From Marinagarivorans sp. (GTDB lineage Bacteria; Pseudomonadota; Gammaproteobacteria; Pseudomonadales; Cellvibrionaceae), in the NCBI GenBank assembly GCA_028281865.1, contig JANQJB010000009.1, positions 1 to 42,360 of the forward strand: 42,360 nucleotides of DNA, given 5' to 3'. Shown piece by piece: positions 17,705 through 26,816 of the stretch; the first letter of the stretch is position 1; every line of letters begins with the position of its first letter. The notes under the pieces are model-generated. The model was not told where the DNA came from, made no database searches, and saw only the letters and a list, made by a program, of their open reading frames with translations. Both the position numbers and the translations under genes were made by a program.

Positions 17705-18979
17705 TTAAATATCCTCTTTACCTAGAATATAGTCGGCAAAATTTTTCGCATTGCGCACAAGGCTTTTGGCAATAAAGTCTAAACGTTCAGCAGTGGGGGA
17801 GTTTTCGCGTAATGCCCTTGCTGCGACGAGCTCTGCTTGTTCACCGGTTTGGGCTAGAATTTCTTCAAGCACTTTCCACGCGGCTTTTCTGTGCGGCAGA
17901 AATTGCAGCGGACGTGTGATTTCAAAAGTGGGGCCTGCCTTTAAATCTGCTTCTGCTCCACAAGGCATCGTCATCAGCACTTCGCCTAACGGGCGAATAC
18001 CCATGGTCATCAGCGGAAAAAAAGCTATTTTTTCTAAAGCAATTGACTCGTCGTGTGTTTCATTGGTATCGCTATAGAGCCTAATTAGCATAAGCAACAT
18101 TGCTTCATAGACAAGATTAAACAAATTTGCGACTTCCAGCGTTAAAGAGTTGGTTATTGGGGTGCCTCCTTTCGCGTTGAAGCGATGGTTATAGGTTACG
18201 GGGTTGGTAACGACGTTATGTGCAGGCTCGAAATTTTCGTTAGCTTTCTTCAACGCTTTGTACTGCTCCTTGATTTTTAAAAAGCGCGCAAAATGACTTC
18301 CTTGGCGCTCTCCTATGCTGCCTTCACCTTCAACAAGGATTTGTTCAATAATACTTAACGCTTGAGCTAAACGTTGAGACGGCTCTTTGGCGACTACACC
18401 GCGTAAGTTAATTTGATAGGCCTTTTCGGTTTGGTCGAATAAGGTTTCATTTGTTATTTGGGCGCTTGTTGGGCCGACAAATAAATTCTCTGCACCAAGC
18501 GTTTTATTGAGATAGACAAAGCCATTTTTTATTTTGTTGTATAGGTCTTGCAGAGAGTCGTATTTAATTAATGGGTCTTCTTGTGACGCTTGTGACGATG
18601 CGTAGTTTGAGTCTGGTTTTTCGAAATCAATAAAATTGTTGAGAGAGGTCAGATCAAAGCGTCTCAATTCAAATGGCAGACCGATTGGCAGGTAGTTTTT
18701 TCGCTGAGGGAAATTCGCTCTCAGAAAATTGGGTCCTGCGCCGAGACTCGACAGTAAATTGCATACCATTCCTAAATGCTCCATTTCCTGGCGAGCGATT
18801 AAGCATATTGATGTTACCCAGCCGCGCGTTGTTTCGGTTTCCTCAGGCTTTAAATTTTCATCCGGTGTTTTCTTTATGGAAAAGCCAGCGTATAAATAGG
18901 AGCAACATAAAAAATGTTCAAGCTCGGCCGCTTGGCTAAGCGCGTCAAGTAGTTCTTTGCGTGATTGTATGGCCGGCAT
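17705..18979 (-). CDS. Ferritin-like di-iron protein (VioB/RebD C-terminal type)
   Basis: This 424-residue protein is of the ferritin-like group found at the C-terminus of iminophenyl-pyruvate dimer synthases (VioB, RebD, StaD). Helix ligands are recognisable: E21-H22 in the first helix, E65-x-x-H68 (Q-E-M-E-H-L) in the second, and a G-E-G then S-H-F pair (near E219 and H229) in the third and fourth. This supports a di-iron or haem-independent oxidative site. ATG 18979 is chosen over the upstream open frame because GGGAA stands 8 bases before it and the conserved region starts at once. The gene is coupled to the downstream VioB N-like gene and converges on the cyclase/FAD-oxidase pair. The substrate is unknown; there are no violacein or indolocarbazole genes nearby, so a different amino-acid-derived product or a redox-protective role is possible. 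Confidence 0.8.
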   Translation of the reverse strand: MPAIQSRKELLDALSQAAELEHFLCCSYLYAGFSIKKTPDENLKPEETETTRGWVTSICLIARQEMEHLGMVCNLLSSLGAGPNFLRANFPQRKNYLPIGLPFELRRFDLTSLNNFIDFEKPDSNYASSQASQEDPLIKYDSLQDLYNKIKNGFVYLNKTLGAENLFVGPTSAQITNETLFDQTEKAYQINLRGVVAKEPSQRLAQALSIIEQILVEGEGSIGERQGSHFARFLKIKEQYKALKKANENFEPAHNVVTNPVTYNHRFNAKGGTPITNSLTLEVANLFNLVYEAMLLMLIRLYSDTNETHDESIALEKIAFFPLMTMGIRPLGEVLMTMPCGAEADLKAGPTFEITRPLQFLPHRKAAWKVLEEILAQTGEQAELVAARALRENSPTAERLDFIAKSLVRNAKNFADYILGKEDI

Positions 18980-19443
18980 CAGGCAGTTCCCAGTAGTTAT
19001 TCGATAGATGACGAGAAGGTATAGAGCAAATGGGCGGTCAAATAAGAGGTTCAGATAGCAACGCAGGCGAACAAGCCGATTTGCAAAAGCACGATACACG
19101 GATTTAAAGGTTATTTCACGTGTTCATTAAAAATGTCATTTTACCTGGGGTAGTGGAGTCGCCCCCTAGAGCCTGAAATTAGTTGAGGTTGCCCCTGTTG
19201 GCAGGCCCCAGCAGAGCCGCGTTTTACCATTTGAGCAGTCCGACCTGACATGTTCAATAATTTGACACATCGAACAGGCAATGGAGGCAGGGCGAGATAA
19301 GTTGCATCCCCTTACCAAAGCCACCTTGACCGGAAAGGCCTTGCCCCCTATACTCCGCATGTCTTTTTTGATAGAGACAGATTTCAAGTTAGTCACTGCA
19401 TATAGATGGGGCGTTGAGCTTGTGTATGCGGTGGATTTTTCGG

Positions 19444-19463
19444 GCCCCTTGATGGGGCTTTTT
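19444..19463 (+). terminator. Intrinsic terminator of an unidentified short transcript
   Basis: GCCCC (19444-19448) pairs with GGGGC (19454-19458) around TTGAT, followed by five T's. No convincing gene precedes it on the plus strand. Confidence 0.6.
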
Positions 19464-19620
19464 GCTATCTGGCCTTTGTACTCTCGAATCGGCATTGCCT
19501 GAACTGCAATAGTGTGTTTTCGCTGAATGGTCCGCTTTTCTTGAAAGAGCGAGCCATGTGGAGTGGGGTCAGTAGTGTGTATTCTCGGTTGCGTATTTGC
19601 ATAGAGCTGGCGCAATTAAG

Positions 19621-19644
19621 AAATGGGCTATAGGCCCATTTTTT
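19621..19644 (+). terminator. Leader hairpin / terminator upstream of rimP
   Basis: AAATGGGC (19621-19628) pairs with GCCCATTT (19634-19641) over a 5-base loop and runs into a T tract. It lies 80 bases before rimP and may be the terminator or NusA-responsive attenuator usually found ahead of the rimP-nusA operon. Confidence 0.75.
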
Positions 19645-19724
19645 GTTTCTGCGAAGAAGATTTAGAGCTTGTCGGGGTTAATTGCTCAGCCTCAAATTTA
19701 GGCGAAGATTGTGGTGTTATAACG

Positions 19725-20180
19725 ATGGATTCCATCCTCGAAAGCTTAGAAAAACTGTTCGAGCCCGCGGTCAGTGGTTTGGGTTGTGAGTTTTGGGGCG
19801 TGCAGTTTAACGTCGGTGGAAAGCGCGCTGTTTTGCGTGTTTTTATCGAAAAAGAAAGCGGCGTTGAGCTGGATGATTGCGAACGAGTGAGCCGTCATTT
19901 GAGCAGCCTGCTCGACGTCGAAAATATTATTAGGTCGGAATATGTATTAGAGGTTTCCTCGCCCGGTTTCGATCGACAACTGTTTAAGCTCGACCACTTT
20001 GAGCGCAACATCGGCGCTAAGGTTGTGGTTAAGTTGCGTACGCCTTTCGATGGGCGTAGGAAATTTACGGGCCTACTTACGGCCGTTGAAGGCGAAGATA
20101 TCGTTCTTCGCATAGATGAAGAAGAGTATTTACTGCCTTATCCGCTTGTCGATAAGGCTAATGTAGTCCCACAGTATTGA
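19725..20180 (+). CDS. rimP: Ribosome maturation factor RimP
   Basis: This 151-residue protein binds the 30S subunit and assists late 16S/S12 assembly. The sequence follows the family closely: D-D-C-E-R-V-S-R-H near residue 55, Y-V-L-E-V-S-S-P-G-x-D-R at about 75-86, an R-T-P-F-D-G-R-R-K-F segment near 105, and a C-terminal SH3-like part ending K-A-N-V-V-P. ATG 19725 is chosen because it gives the standard length and a family-like N-terminus; the open frame continues to 19623 across the leader hairpin but reads as non-coding. The ribosome site is weak. It is the first gene of the rimP-nusA-infB transcript. Confidence 0.95.
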   Translation: MDSILESLEKLFEPAVSGLGCEFWGVQFNVGGKRAVLRVFIEKESGVELDDCERVSRHLSSLLDVENIIRSEYVLEVSSPGFDRQLFKLDHFERNIGAKVVVKLRTPFDGRRKFTGLLTAVEGEDIVLRIDEEEYLLPYPLVDKANVVPQY

Positions 20181-20232
20181 GTGTGCCAATTATGTTTTTT
20201 GTTAGTCGCGGTTTAGTTTTAGAGGCTTATTC

Positions 20233-21753
20233 ATGAAGAAAGAAATATTGCTCGTTGCCGATGCGGTATCCAATGAGAAAGGCGTCGACAAAGATATTAT
20301 TTTTGAAGCTATAGAGCTCGCATTAGCGACTGCGACGAAGAAGCGCTATGACGAAGACTCCGACATCAAAGTGACGATTGATCGCAAGACTGGCGATTAT
20401 ATTACCGAACGTCGCTGGGAAGTCATGCCCGATGATGTTGTAGCTGCGCTGGGGACACAATTTACGCTCGAAGAGGCGCACGAAGTTGACGGTAGTTTAA
20501 AGGTGGGGGATGTACACACGGAGGTTGTTGAGAATGTTGAATTTGGGCGGATCGCTGCGCAGACAGCCAAACAGGTGATTGTGCAAAAAGTGCGTGAAGC
20601 TGAGCGCGCACAAGTTGTTGAAGAATATATGGGCCGCGTCGGTGAATTAATTGCTGGGACCGTTAAAAAAGTAACGCGCGATAACATTATCGTTGACCTC
20701 GGTAACAATGCAGAGGGTGTGCTGCCGCGCGAGCAATTAGTTGGCCGTGAAATTTTCCGTATGAACGATCGTGTACGCGCGGTGTTAAAAGAAATAAAAA
20801 CAGAGGTGCGCGGCCCTCAATTAGTTTTGAGCCGTGCGTGCTCTGAGATGCTGATCGAGCTTTTCAAGATTGAAGTACCCGAAATTGCTGAGGAAGTTAT
20901 TAACCTCCGCGGCGCGGCGCGTGACCCCGGTTCGCGCGCGAAGATTGCTGTGTCGACCAACGATGGGCGAATCGATCCTGTTGGCGCATGTGTGGGTATG
21001 CGTGGCTCACGTGTTCAGGCCGTATCGAATGAGCTTGCCGGTGAGCGCATCGATATTGTGCTTTGGGACGATAACCCGGCCCAATTTGTTATCAATGCGA
21101 TGGCACCCGCTGAAATCGAGTCCATCGTTGTCGATGAAGATGCCGGTTCAATGGATGTCGCTGTGAGCGAAGATGGACTTGCTCAAGCGATTGGTCGAGG
21201 TGGACAAAATGTGCGCTTGGCCTCTGAGCTAACTGAGTGGGAAATCAACGTGATGAGCTCCGACCAGTGGGCGGATAAACAGGAATCTGAAGCCGGCGTA
21301 ATGCGTGACACCTTTATTAAGCATCTCGATATCGACGAGGAAGTGGCGGATGTATTGATTGAAGAGGGCTTTTCTAGCCTTGAAGAAGTTGCTTACGTGC
21401 CTTTGGAAGAGTTTCTTTCTATTGAAGGTTTCGACGAGGAGATTGCGGAAGAGCTTCGCAATCGAGCAAAAGACGCGCTACTTACTCAGGCGCTGGCAAG
21501 TGAAGAAAAACTTGATGATAACGAACCGGCAGACGACCTACTCAATATGGAAGGCATGGACAAAACGCTTGCCTATGCCATGGCCAGCCGAGGTATTGTC
21601 ACAATGGAGGATTTGGCCGAGCAGTCTGTTGATGAGCTTGTTGAAATAGATGGGATTGATGAAGAAAAAGCCGCAGCGCTGATTATGAAAGCGCGCGAAC
21701 CATGGTTTGCCGAGGTCAGCGAGCCAGAGTCAGCAACTGATAGTTCTCTGTAA
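20233..21753 (+). CDS. nusA: Transcription termination/antitermination factor NusA
   Basis: This 506-residue RNA polymerase-binding protein controls pausing, termination and rRNA antitermination. Domains in order: NusA N-terminal domain (1-125), S1 (about 135-200), KH1 (200-275), KH2 (about 280-345, with the [10 protein letters not shown] motif) and two C-terminal acidic helix-hairpin-helix repeats (about 365-425 and 440-495). Both acidic repeats are present, as in E. coli. ATG 20233 has AGAGG upstream. It precedes infB by 21 bases. A boxA-containing rRNA leader, a NusA/NusB target, lies at the far right of the window. Confidence 0.98.
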   Translation: MKKEILLVADAVSNEKGVDKDIIFEAIELALATATKKRYDEDSDIKVTIDRKTGDYITERRWEVMPDDVVAALGTQFTLEEAHEVDGSLKVGDVHTEVVENVEFGRIAAQTAKQVIVQKVREAERAQVVEEYMGRVGELIAGTVKKVTRDNIIVDLGNNAEGVLPREQLVGREIFRMNDRVRAVLKEIKTEVRGPQLVLSRACSEMLIELFKIEVPEIAEEVINLRGAARDPGSRAKIAVSTNDGRIDPVGACVGMRGSRVQAVSNELAGERIDIVLWDDNPAQFVINAMAPAEIESIVVDEDAGSMDVAVSEDGLAQAIGRGGQNVRLASELTEWEINVMSSDQWADKQESEAGVMRDTFIKHLDIDEEVADVLIEEGFSSLEEVAYVPLEEFLSIEGFDEEIAEELRNRAKDALLTQALASEEKLDDNEPADDLLNMEGMDKTLAYAMASRGIVTMEDLAEQSVDELVEIDGIDEEKAAALIMKAREPWFAEVSEPESATDSSL

Positions 21754-21774
21754 TTGATAGAGGTGCATTAAATA

Positions 21775-24537
21775 ATGGCAGATGTAACGGTAAGTGAACT
21801 TGCCAAATCAGTGGGAGCTACAGTCGAAAGATTGTTGAGTCAAATGGAGCAGGCTGGGCTGTCGCCAAAGGCGGCAGATGATTTGGTGTCCGATGAAGAA
21901 AAGAAGTCTCTTTTGACTTTTCTAAAAACCTCACACGGAGGAGAAACAGCTGCGGCGCCTAAAAAGATTACATTGAAGCGCAAAACAACAACGACCCTAA
22001 AAACTGGCTCTGGCAGTTCGCGCAAAACGATTAACGTCGAAGTGCGTAAGAAACGCACGTATGTCAAGCGTGCAGAAGAACCTGCGGCAACTGAACCGGG
22101 TGATGAGGTGGTTGAGCCGGAAGAGTTGGTAAATGAGCAACCCATGCTTGACGTGGATGCCAAACTCGAAACCCCGGTTGAAACAGATGAAAAGGCACAA
22201 GCGCCTGCAATAGATGAGCAGGCATCGGTGGATGTTGAAAGCGCGTCGAATACCGAGGTTTCTTCGACCACGGATAAAACGGAAGGTGACGCTGTTGCGA
22301 GAACAACATTTGTTGATGATGCAGAGGACAAACGCTTAGCCGCCTTGGCCGCAAGGCGCAAAGCCGAGGAAGAAGCGCGTGCGGCTGCTGAAGAAAAACT
22401 TCGCAAGCTTGAAGCCGCTAAGAAAGAAGAGGCCAAGTCGAAGGGCGATAAACAGAAAGCACGTACGACAAAAGTGGCTTCGGAAGCCAACGTTTCAGAG
22501 TTGTCAGAGGAAGCGAAACACCGCGCGAAGAAAAAAGAAAAGGGTAAAACTGACGAGGCTTTTGAAGACGAAGAAGAAAGTCAGCAAAAGCATGTCAAAA
22601 AAGCCGGTAAGTCGGTCAAAAAGATCGCGGTAAAAGGGCCGAAAAAAGGTACTAACATCCTGAGTTATCTCGATGAAGAGGTTTATGAAGATGTTGCGAC
22701 TAAGACCGGGAGGAAAGCATCGGACCAACGCCGTACGATAAAAATTGCCAATAAACACGGATTTAAAATGCCGACGGGTAAAATTACACGCGAGGTAGAA
22801 ATTCCCGAGACGATTAGCGTCGCGGACCTTGCTCAACGCATGTCAGTGAAAGCGGGTGAGGTTGTCAAACAACTGATGAAACTCGGTGTAATGGCGACGA
22901 TGAATCAATCGCTTGATCAGGAAACCGCGCAACTGGTAGTTGAAGAATTTGGACATAGTTTTAAATTAATCAGCGCCGACGCAGTTGAAGAAAATTTGCA
23001 AATGGAGCTCGAAACAAGTGAAGGCGAGGAACAGACACGCTCACCTATTATTACGGTTATGGGGCATGTCGATCACGGTAAAACTTCCCTACTCGATTAT
23101 ATTCGCGAGGCGAAAGTCGCCGCGGGAGAGGCTGGCGGAATTACCCAGCATATCGGTGCCTATCGCGTAAAAACCGGTCACGGTGAATTGGCTTTTCTTG
23201 ATACTCCTGGCCATGCTGCGTTCACGGCAATGCGTGCACGTGGCGCGCAGTGTACCGATGTAGTGATATTAGTGGTGGCGGCCGACGATGGCGTTATGCC
23301 GCAAACGGAGGAGGCGGTGCAGCACGCGCGCGCTGCAGGCGTGCCCATGGTTGTGGCAATTAATAAATGCGACAAAGAGGCAGCTGACCCCGACCGGGTT
23401 AAAAATGAATTGGCAGCAAAAGATGTCATTCCCGAAGATTGGGGAGGGGATACGCAGTTTATCAACGTATCTGCTCACACGGGTGAGGGCATAGACCAGT
23501 TGCTTGAAGCCGTGGCGTTGCAGGCGGAGCTACTGGAATTGAAAGCCAAAGTTGGTATTCCAGCAAAAGGTGTTGTGATTGAGTCTCGCGTTGATCGTGG
23601 CCGCGGTGTGGTTGCGACAGTTTTGGTGCAAGAAGGTGAGTTAAATAACAGCGACATATTACTTGCAGGTCTGAGCTTTGGTCGTGTAAGGGCTATGACT
23701 AATGAGCTGGGGCAGAAAATTGCTCAGGCTGGGCCATCGACGCCAGTAGAAATTCTCGGTCTCGACTCAGCCCCTAATGCCGGTGACGAGTTTGTTGTTG
23801 TGCCAGACGAGCGCAAAGCTCGTGAAGTGGCTGAGTTTCGTTCTGATAAAGAACGCGAAGCTAAAATGCAGCGTCAGCAGGCATCGAAATTGGAGAACAT
23901 GTTTGCCAACATGGGGGCGCAGGACAAAAAAGTTCTCTCGGTAGTGGTTAAGACTGATGTACGCGGCTCGCTTGAAGCGATTCTTGCGGCGTTAAACGAC
24001 CAAGGAAACGATGAAGTTGAAGTGCGCATCGTTGGTGAGGGGGTCGGCGGCATCACCGAAAATGATGTTAACTTGGCGTTAACTTCTAGTGCGATTTTGA
24101 TTGGATTTAACGTTCGTGCCGATTCAGCCGCGCGTAAACTTGCGGAAAACGAGTCGGTCGAAATTCGTTATTACAGCGTTATTTATCAGTTAATTGATGA
24201 AGTACGCAGTGCATTGGCGGGTATGCTTGAGCCGGAACGTGTAGAAGAAATAGTTGGTATTGCTGATGTACGAGACGTATTTCGCTCACCAAAATTTGGT
24301 CAGGTTGCTGGCTGTATGGTGACTGAAGGAACCGTTTACCGTAATAAACCGATACGTGTATTGCGAGAAAACGTGGTGATTTTCGAAGGTGAATTAGAAT
24401 CTTTGCGACGTTTTAAAGACGATGTTAATGAGGTTCGCAACGGGCTCGAATGTGGTATCGGTGTGAAAAATTACGATGTAAAAGTCGGAGACCAAATAGA
24501 AGTATTTGATGTTAAGGAAGTGGCACGAGAGCTTTAA
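21775..24537 (+). CDS. infB: Translation initiation factor IF-2
   Basis: This 920-residue GTPase brings initiator tRNA to the 30S subunit and promotes subunit joining. Residues 1-52 are an IF2_N domain. A long charged, Lys/Glu/Ala-rich linker follows (about 55-300), then a second IF2_N domain (about 340-390) and the G domain from about 425 (G1 G-H-V-D-H-G-K-T near 430-437, G3 D-T-P-G-H, G4 N-K-C-D, G5 S-A-H-T). Domains II, III and IV follow to the C-terminus. The long N-terminal linker generates many open frames on the other strand that are not genes. RBS is GAGG before ATG 21775. Confidence 0.98.
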   Translation: MADVTVSELAKSVGATVERLLSQMEQAGLSPKAADDLVSDEEKKSLLTFLKTSHGGETAAAPKKITLKRKTTTTLKTGSGSSRKTINVEVRKKRTYVKRAEEPAATEPGDEVVEPEELVNEQPMLDVDAKLETPVETDEKAQAPAIDEQASVDVESASNTEVSSTTDKTEGDAVARTTFVDDAEDKRLAALAARRKAEEEARAAAEEKLRKLEAAKKEEAKSKGDKQKARTTKVASEANVSELSEEAKHRAKKKEKGKTDEAFEDEEESQQKHVKKAGKSVKKIAVKGPKKGTNILSYLDEEVYEDVATKTGRKASDQRRTIKIANKHGFKMPTGKITREVEIPETISVADLAQRMSVKAGEVVKQLMKLGVMATMNQSLDQETAQLVVEEFGHSFKLISADAVEENLQMELETSEGEEQTRSPIITVMGHVDHGKTSLLDYIREAKVAAGEAGGITQHIGAYRVKTGHGELAFLDTPGHAAFTAMRARGAQCTDVVILVVAADDGVMPQTEEAVQHARAAGVPMVVAINKCDKEAADPDRVKNELAAKDVIPEDWGGDTQFINVSAHTGEGIDQLLEAVALQAELLELKAKVGIPAKGVVIESRVDRGRGVVATVLVQEGELNNSDILLAGLSFGRVRAMTNELGQKIAQAGPSTPVEILGLDSAPNAGDEFVVVPDERKAREVAEFRSDKEREAKMQRQQASKLENMFANMGAQDKKVLSVVVKTDVRGSLEAILAALNDQGNDEVEVRIVGEGVGGITENDVNLALTSSAILIGFNVRADSAARKLAENESVEIRYYSVIYQLIDEVRSALAGMLEPERVEEIVGIADVRDVFRSPKFGQVAGCMVTEGTVYRNKPIRVLRENVVIFEGELESLRRFKDDVNEVRNGLECGIGVKNYDVKVGDQIEVFDVKEVAREL

Positions 24538-24547
24538 AGGGCTGGTT

Positions 24548-24630
24548 TATTTTCAGCACCAGCGGCGTTGAAATTCGCTCATATAGGGCGACTAAACATC
24601 GCTCATTTCGCCTTGCCGGCACTGAAAATA
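24548..24630. repeat. Inverted repeat between infB and rbfA
   Basis: TATTTTCAGCACCAGCGGC (24548-24566) is complementary, with wobble and a small bulge, to 24615-24630, giving a long-armed stem around a 48-base loop in the mRNA. A shorter GCTGGT/ACCAGC hairpin overlaps its left arm. There is no T tract, so an RNA processing or stability structure is more likely than a terminator. Confidence 0.5.
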
Positions 24631-24685
24631 ACTGCCAGCGGTGCCCATCAAAATTAGTGTTAACAGGCCCTAAGAGAATATCACA

Positions 24686-25102
24686 ATGGCAAGAGAGTTT
24701 AGCCGCAGCCAGCGTGTTGCTGATGCACTGCAGCGCAGCCTTGCGCAAATTATTCCAAAGGAAATTCGCGATCCGCGTTTGGGAATGGTCAATATCAATG
24801 AGGTTGTGGTTGCGCGCGATTTAACCACAGCGAAAATTTACGTGACTTTTGTTGGCCTCGATAATTTAGAGCGAGCCGAGGAATCCGTCGATATTTTAAA
24901 TAACGCAGTAAGTTATTTGCGCAGCTTGCTTGGTAAAGAATTGCATATGCGCGGAACGCCCAAGTTGAAGTTTTATTATGATGAAACGTCGGTAAAAGGA
25001 AATGCTCTCAGCCAGCTTATCGATCGCGCAGTTGCCAATGACCAGCGTGGCGAGGTAACCGACGAGAACGTGCCCGACCAAGATAGAACGAGTACTCGCT
25101 AG
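24686..25102 (+). CDS. rbfA: 30S ribosome-binding factor A
   Basis: This 138-residue KH-fold protein needed for 16S rRNA 5'-end maturation matches the family through F-S-R-S-Q-R-V-A-D-A-L-Q-R (residues 4-16), a D-P-R-L-G-M-V-N-I segment near 28-36, a V-x-V-A-R-D-L-T-T-A-K-I-Y-V-T-F segment, and L-R-x-x-L-G-K-x-L-x-M-R-x-x-P-x-L-x-F near 82-102. The last 20 residues are an acidic tail that varies between species. It follows infB after a 148-base spacer containing an inverted repeat. Confidence 0.96.
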   Translation: MAREFSRSQRVADALQRSLAQIIPKEIRDPRLGMVNINEVVVARDLTTAKIYVTFVGLDNLERAEESVDILNNAVSYLRSLLGKELHMRGTPKLKFYYDETSVKGNALSQLIDRAVANDQRGEVTDENVPDQDRTSTR

Positions 25103-25209
25103 GGGGCCGGGGTCGTTGCAGTCGTCAGCTTAAAATTACAATTGAATAAACGTATGTCTTTGTCAGCGGTTAAAATCAGTCAGCAGTAAAAATATAGCGG
25201 TTAATACTA

Positions 25210-26154
25210 TTGGGACGCCAGCGTAAGGGGCGATCAATCAACGGGATATTGATCGTTAACAAACCAAAAGGGATTACATCGAACTCGACGTTGCAAAGAG
25301 TTAAGCGGCTTTTCAATGCAGCGAAAGCGGGCCATACCGGCATTTTAGATCCATTGGCGACAGGTGTGCTGCCAGTATGTTTCGGTGAGGCGACTAAATT
25401 TTCTCAATTCATCCTCGACTCTGATAAAGCTTACTTCACAACTATTCAGCTTGGAGTTTCCACCTCCACTTATGATTGCGAAGGGGAAGTCACTGCTCGT
25501 TGCGATGCGAGCGCGATTTGCGAAACTCAAGTCGATAGTGCTCTGGACAAGTTTCGCGGCGACATTATGCAAGTCCCGCCGATGGTTTCGGCGCTCAAGT
25601 ATCAGGGCAAGCCCCTGTATAAATTGGCGCGTGAAGGCAGGGAAGTCGAGCGCAGCCCTCGCGCGGTTTCTATCTACAGTATGCAATTACTCGAATTTCG
25701 ATCAGGGCATGTTGCCGAAGCAGATGTTGCTGTTCACTGTAGTAAAGGGACTTATATTCGCTCCATCGCTGACGATTTGGGGCAGGCATTGGCGTGCGGT
25801 GGGCATGTGAAGCACTTGCACAGATCCATGGCCGGTCCCTTTAAAGATGAGGATTCCGTGACGGTTGAGGAACTAGAAGACCTCGCGTCTGACGGTGGTT
25901 TTGAAGCGCTCGATAGCTTGTTAATGCCGGCGGACGCAGGCTTACAAACGTTACCCAGTGTTGCGGTTGACGATAATTCCGCACACTATTTTTTGCATGG
26001 TCAAGCCGTGTTTTATCCGCAGGTCTACCAAGTAGGCGAACAAGGTGATAAAGTGCGCGTTTCCTGCCTGGCCCATGGCTTTTTGGGTGTGGCGGAAATA
26101 ACGGATGACGGGCGCATTGCGCCACGCAGAGTTTTTGCGATTAACGCCCTTTAG
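25210..26154 (+). CDS. truB: tRNA pseudouridine-55 synthase
   Basis: This 314-residue enzyme makes pseudouridine 55 in the T-loop of tRNAs. The active-site block A-G-H-T-G-I-L-D-P-L-A-T-G is at about residues 40-52 with catalytic D47; K-G-T-Y-I-R-S (about 179-185) and the C-terminal PUA-like domain are also present. The start is TTG 25210: an in-frame stop lies 13 bases upstream and no ATG or GTG fits, so TTG is effectively forced; its ribosome site is poor. The 3' end including the stop codon appears to have seeded the tandem repeats that follow. Confidence 0.95.
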   Translation: MGRQRKGRSINGILIVNKPKGITSNSTLQRVKRLFNAAKAGHTGILDPLATGVLPVCFGEATKFSQFILDSDKAYFTTIQLGVSTSTYDCEGEVTARCDASAICETQVDSALDKFRGDIMQVPPMVSALKYQGKPLYKLAREGREVERSPRAVSIYSMQLLEFRSGHVAEADVAVHCSKGTYIRSIADDLGQALACGGHVKHLHRSMAGPFKDEDSVTVEELEDLASDGGFEALDSLLMPADAGLQTLPSVAVDDNSAHYFLHGQAVFYPQVYQVGEQGDKVRVSCLAHGFLGVAEITDDGRIAPRRVFAINAL

Positions 26155-26209
26155 CTGTTAACGCACTATAGTTGTTAACGTTACTGTAGTTGTTAACGGT
26201 ACTGTAGCT
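26140..26209 (+). repeat. Four imperfect tandem copies spanning the truB stop
   Basis: Units of 17-18 bases at 26140-26156, 26157-26173, 26174-26191 and 26192-26209 share the pattern (G/A)TTAACGnn(A)CTnTAGyT. The first unit is the end of truB itself, stop codon included; the other three are non-coding copies. Confidence 0.85.
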
Positions 26210-26471
26210 AATAGGTTTCTAGCGAATTAGCTTTTAACAAATTAGTTTGTGGTGATTAAATTAATGAGTCGTGAAAAACGACGTCGATTGAGCTAGATTT
26301 AATCGCAAACCCTGAATTGAGCTTATCGCTCATTACCGACCACCCTGTCAATATGCACGGGTTGGCCGTTTAACACCTAGCCGCTTTTTCATCGCGAGTC
26401 CTATGGGCCTTATGCAATGGTAAAGATGAGTTAGGACGCATATTCAAAGTAAAGAAAATAGAGGAAACTCC
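26155..26471. other. truB-rpsO intergenic region / rpsO leader
   Basis: The 317 bases begin with the truB-derived tandem repeats. Further on are small perfect hairpins (GTCGT-GAAAA-ACGAC at 26269-26283; TGAGC-TTATC-GCTCA near 26318-26332). A structured leader fits the known feedback of S15 on its own mRNA in other bacteria, but the specific pseudoknot was not identified. A promoter for rpsO-pnp is expected here but none stands out. AGAGGAAAC precedes the ATG. Confidence 0.5.
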
Positions 26472-26741
26472 ATGGCATTATCTGCTCAAGAAAAGGCCGC
26501 TATCGTCGATGAACACAAAACGGCTGATGGCGATACCGGTTCACCTGAAGTTCAAGTAGCGCTTTTGACGGCCAATATTAACAAGTTGCAAGAGCATTTC
26601 GAGCACAACAAGCAGGATCATCACTCACGTCGCGGTTTGATTCGTATGGTCAACCAGCGCCGTAAGCTACTTGATTACCTAAAGTCCAAAAATTCTGACA
26701 GATACGCAGCACTTATTAAGAAACTAGGCTTGCGTCGCTAA
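26472..26741 (+). CDS. rpsO: 30S ribosomal protein S15
   Basis: This 89-residue primary 16S rRNA-binding protein is complete and typical in length. The family blocks are clear: [13 protein letters not shown] (about residues 20-32), H[10 protein letters not shown] (about 46-56) and R-R-K-L-L-D-Y-L (about 64-71), ending K-L-G-L-R-R. AGAGGAAAC gives a strong ribosome site. It is followed by a terminator hairpin and then pnp. Confidence 0.98.
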   Translation: MALSAQEKAAIVDEHKTADGDTGSPEVQVALLTANINKLQEHFEHNKQDHHSRRGLIRMVNQRRKLLDYLKSKNSDRYAALIKKLGLRR

Positions 26742-26750
26742 TCGAATACA

Positions 26751-26770
26751 ACCCGCTTCGGCGGGTTTTC
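26751..26770 (+). terminator. rpsO terminator
   Basis: ACCCGC (26751-26756) pairs with GCGGGT (26761-26766) around a TTCG tetraloop, then a short T run. It probably allows partial read-through into pnp; the same spot in E. coli is an RNase III/E processing region. Confidence 0.85.
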
Positions 26771-26816
26771 CTTTATTTAAACAGCTAATAAATATACAAA
26801 AACCAAGGATACTAAT

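Larger units (their letters stand above)
18980..19724. other. Long region between ferritin-like gene and rimP; two terminators, no clear gene
   Basis: The 745 bases hold the promoter area of the minus-strand ferritin-like gene and the leader of rimP. In many gammaproteobacteria this place holds secG and tRNA-Leu/tRNA-Met; no tRNA was recognisable here on either strand. A plus-strand terminator at 19444-19463 implies some short transcript ending there. The middle part (19150-19460) is more GC-rich than its flanks and contains a 149-codon minus frame (19166-19615) with cysteines, but its composition looks unlike a real protein. A GTGGAGTGGGGTCAG stretch at 19558-19572 resembles ends of short mobile repeats; this is a weak impression. 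Confidence 0.5.

Noticed and set aside
18980-19099. 40-codon upstream extension of the ferritin-like protein
   Set aside because: Hydrophobic non-family sequence; a good ribosome site lies before the internal ATG 18979.
19166-19615. 149-codon minus-strand frame ahead of rimP
   Set aside because: It spans a plus-strand terminator, has atypical composition and no recognisable domain.
19623-19724. Upstream extension of rimP
   Set aside because: It runs through the leader hairpin; RimP proteins begin at the position of ATG 19725.
21840-22490. 216-codon minus-strand frame within infB
   Set aside because: Ser/Ala-rich antisense of the charged IF-2 linker, a common artefact.
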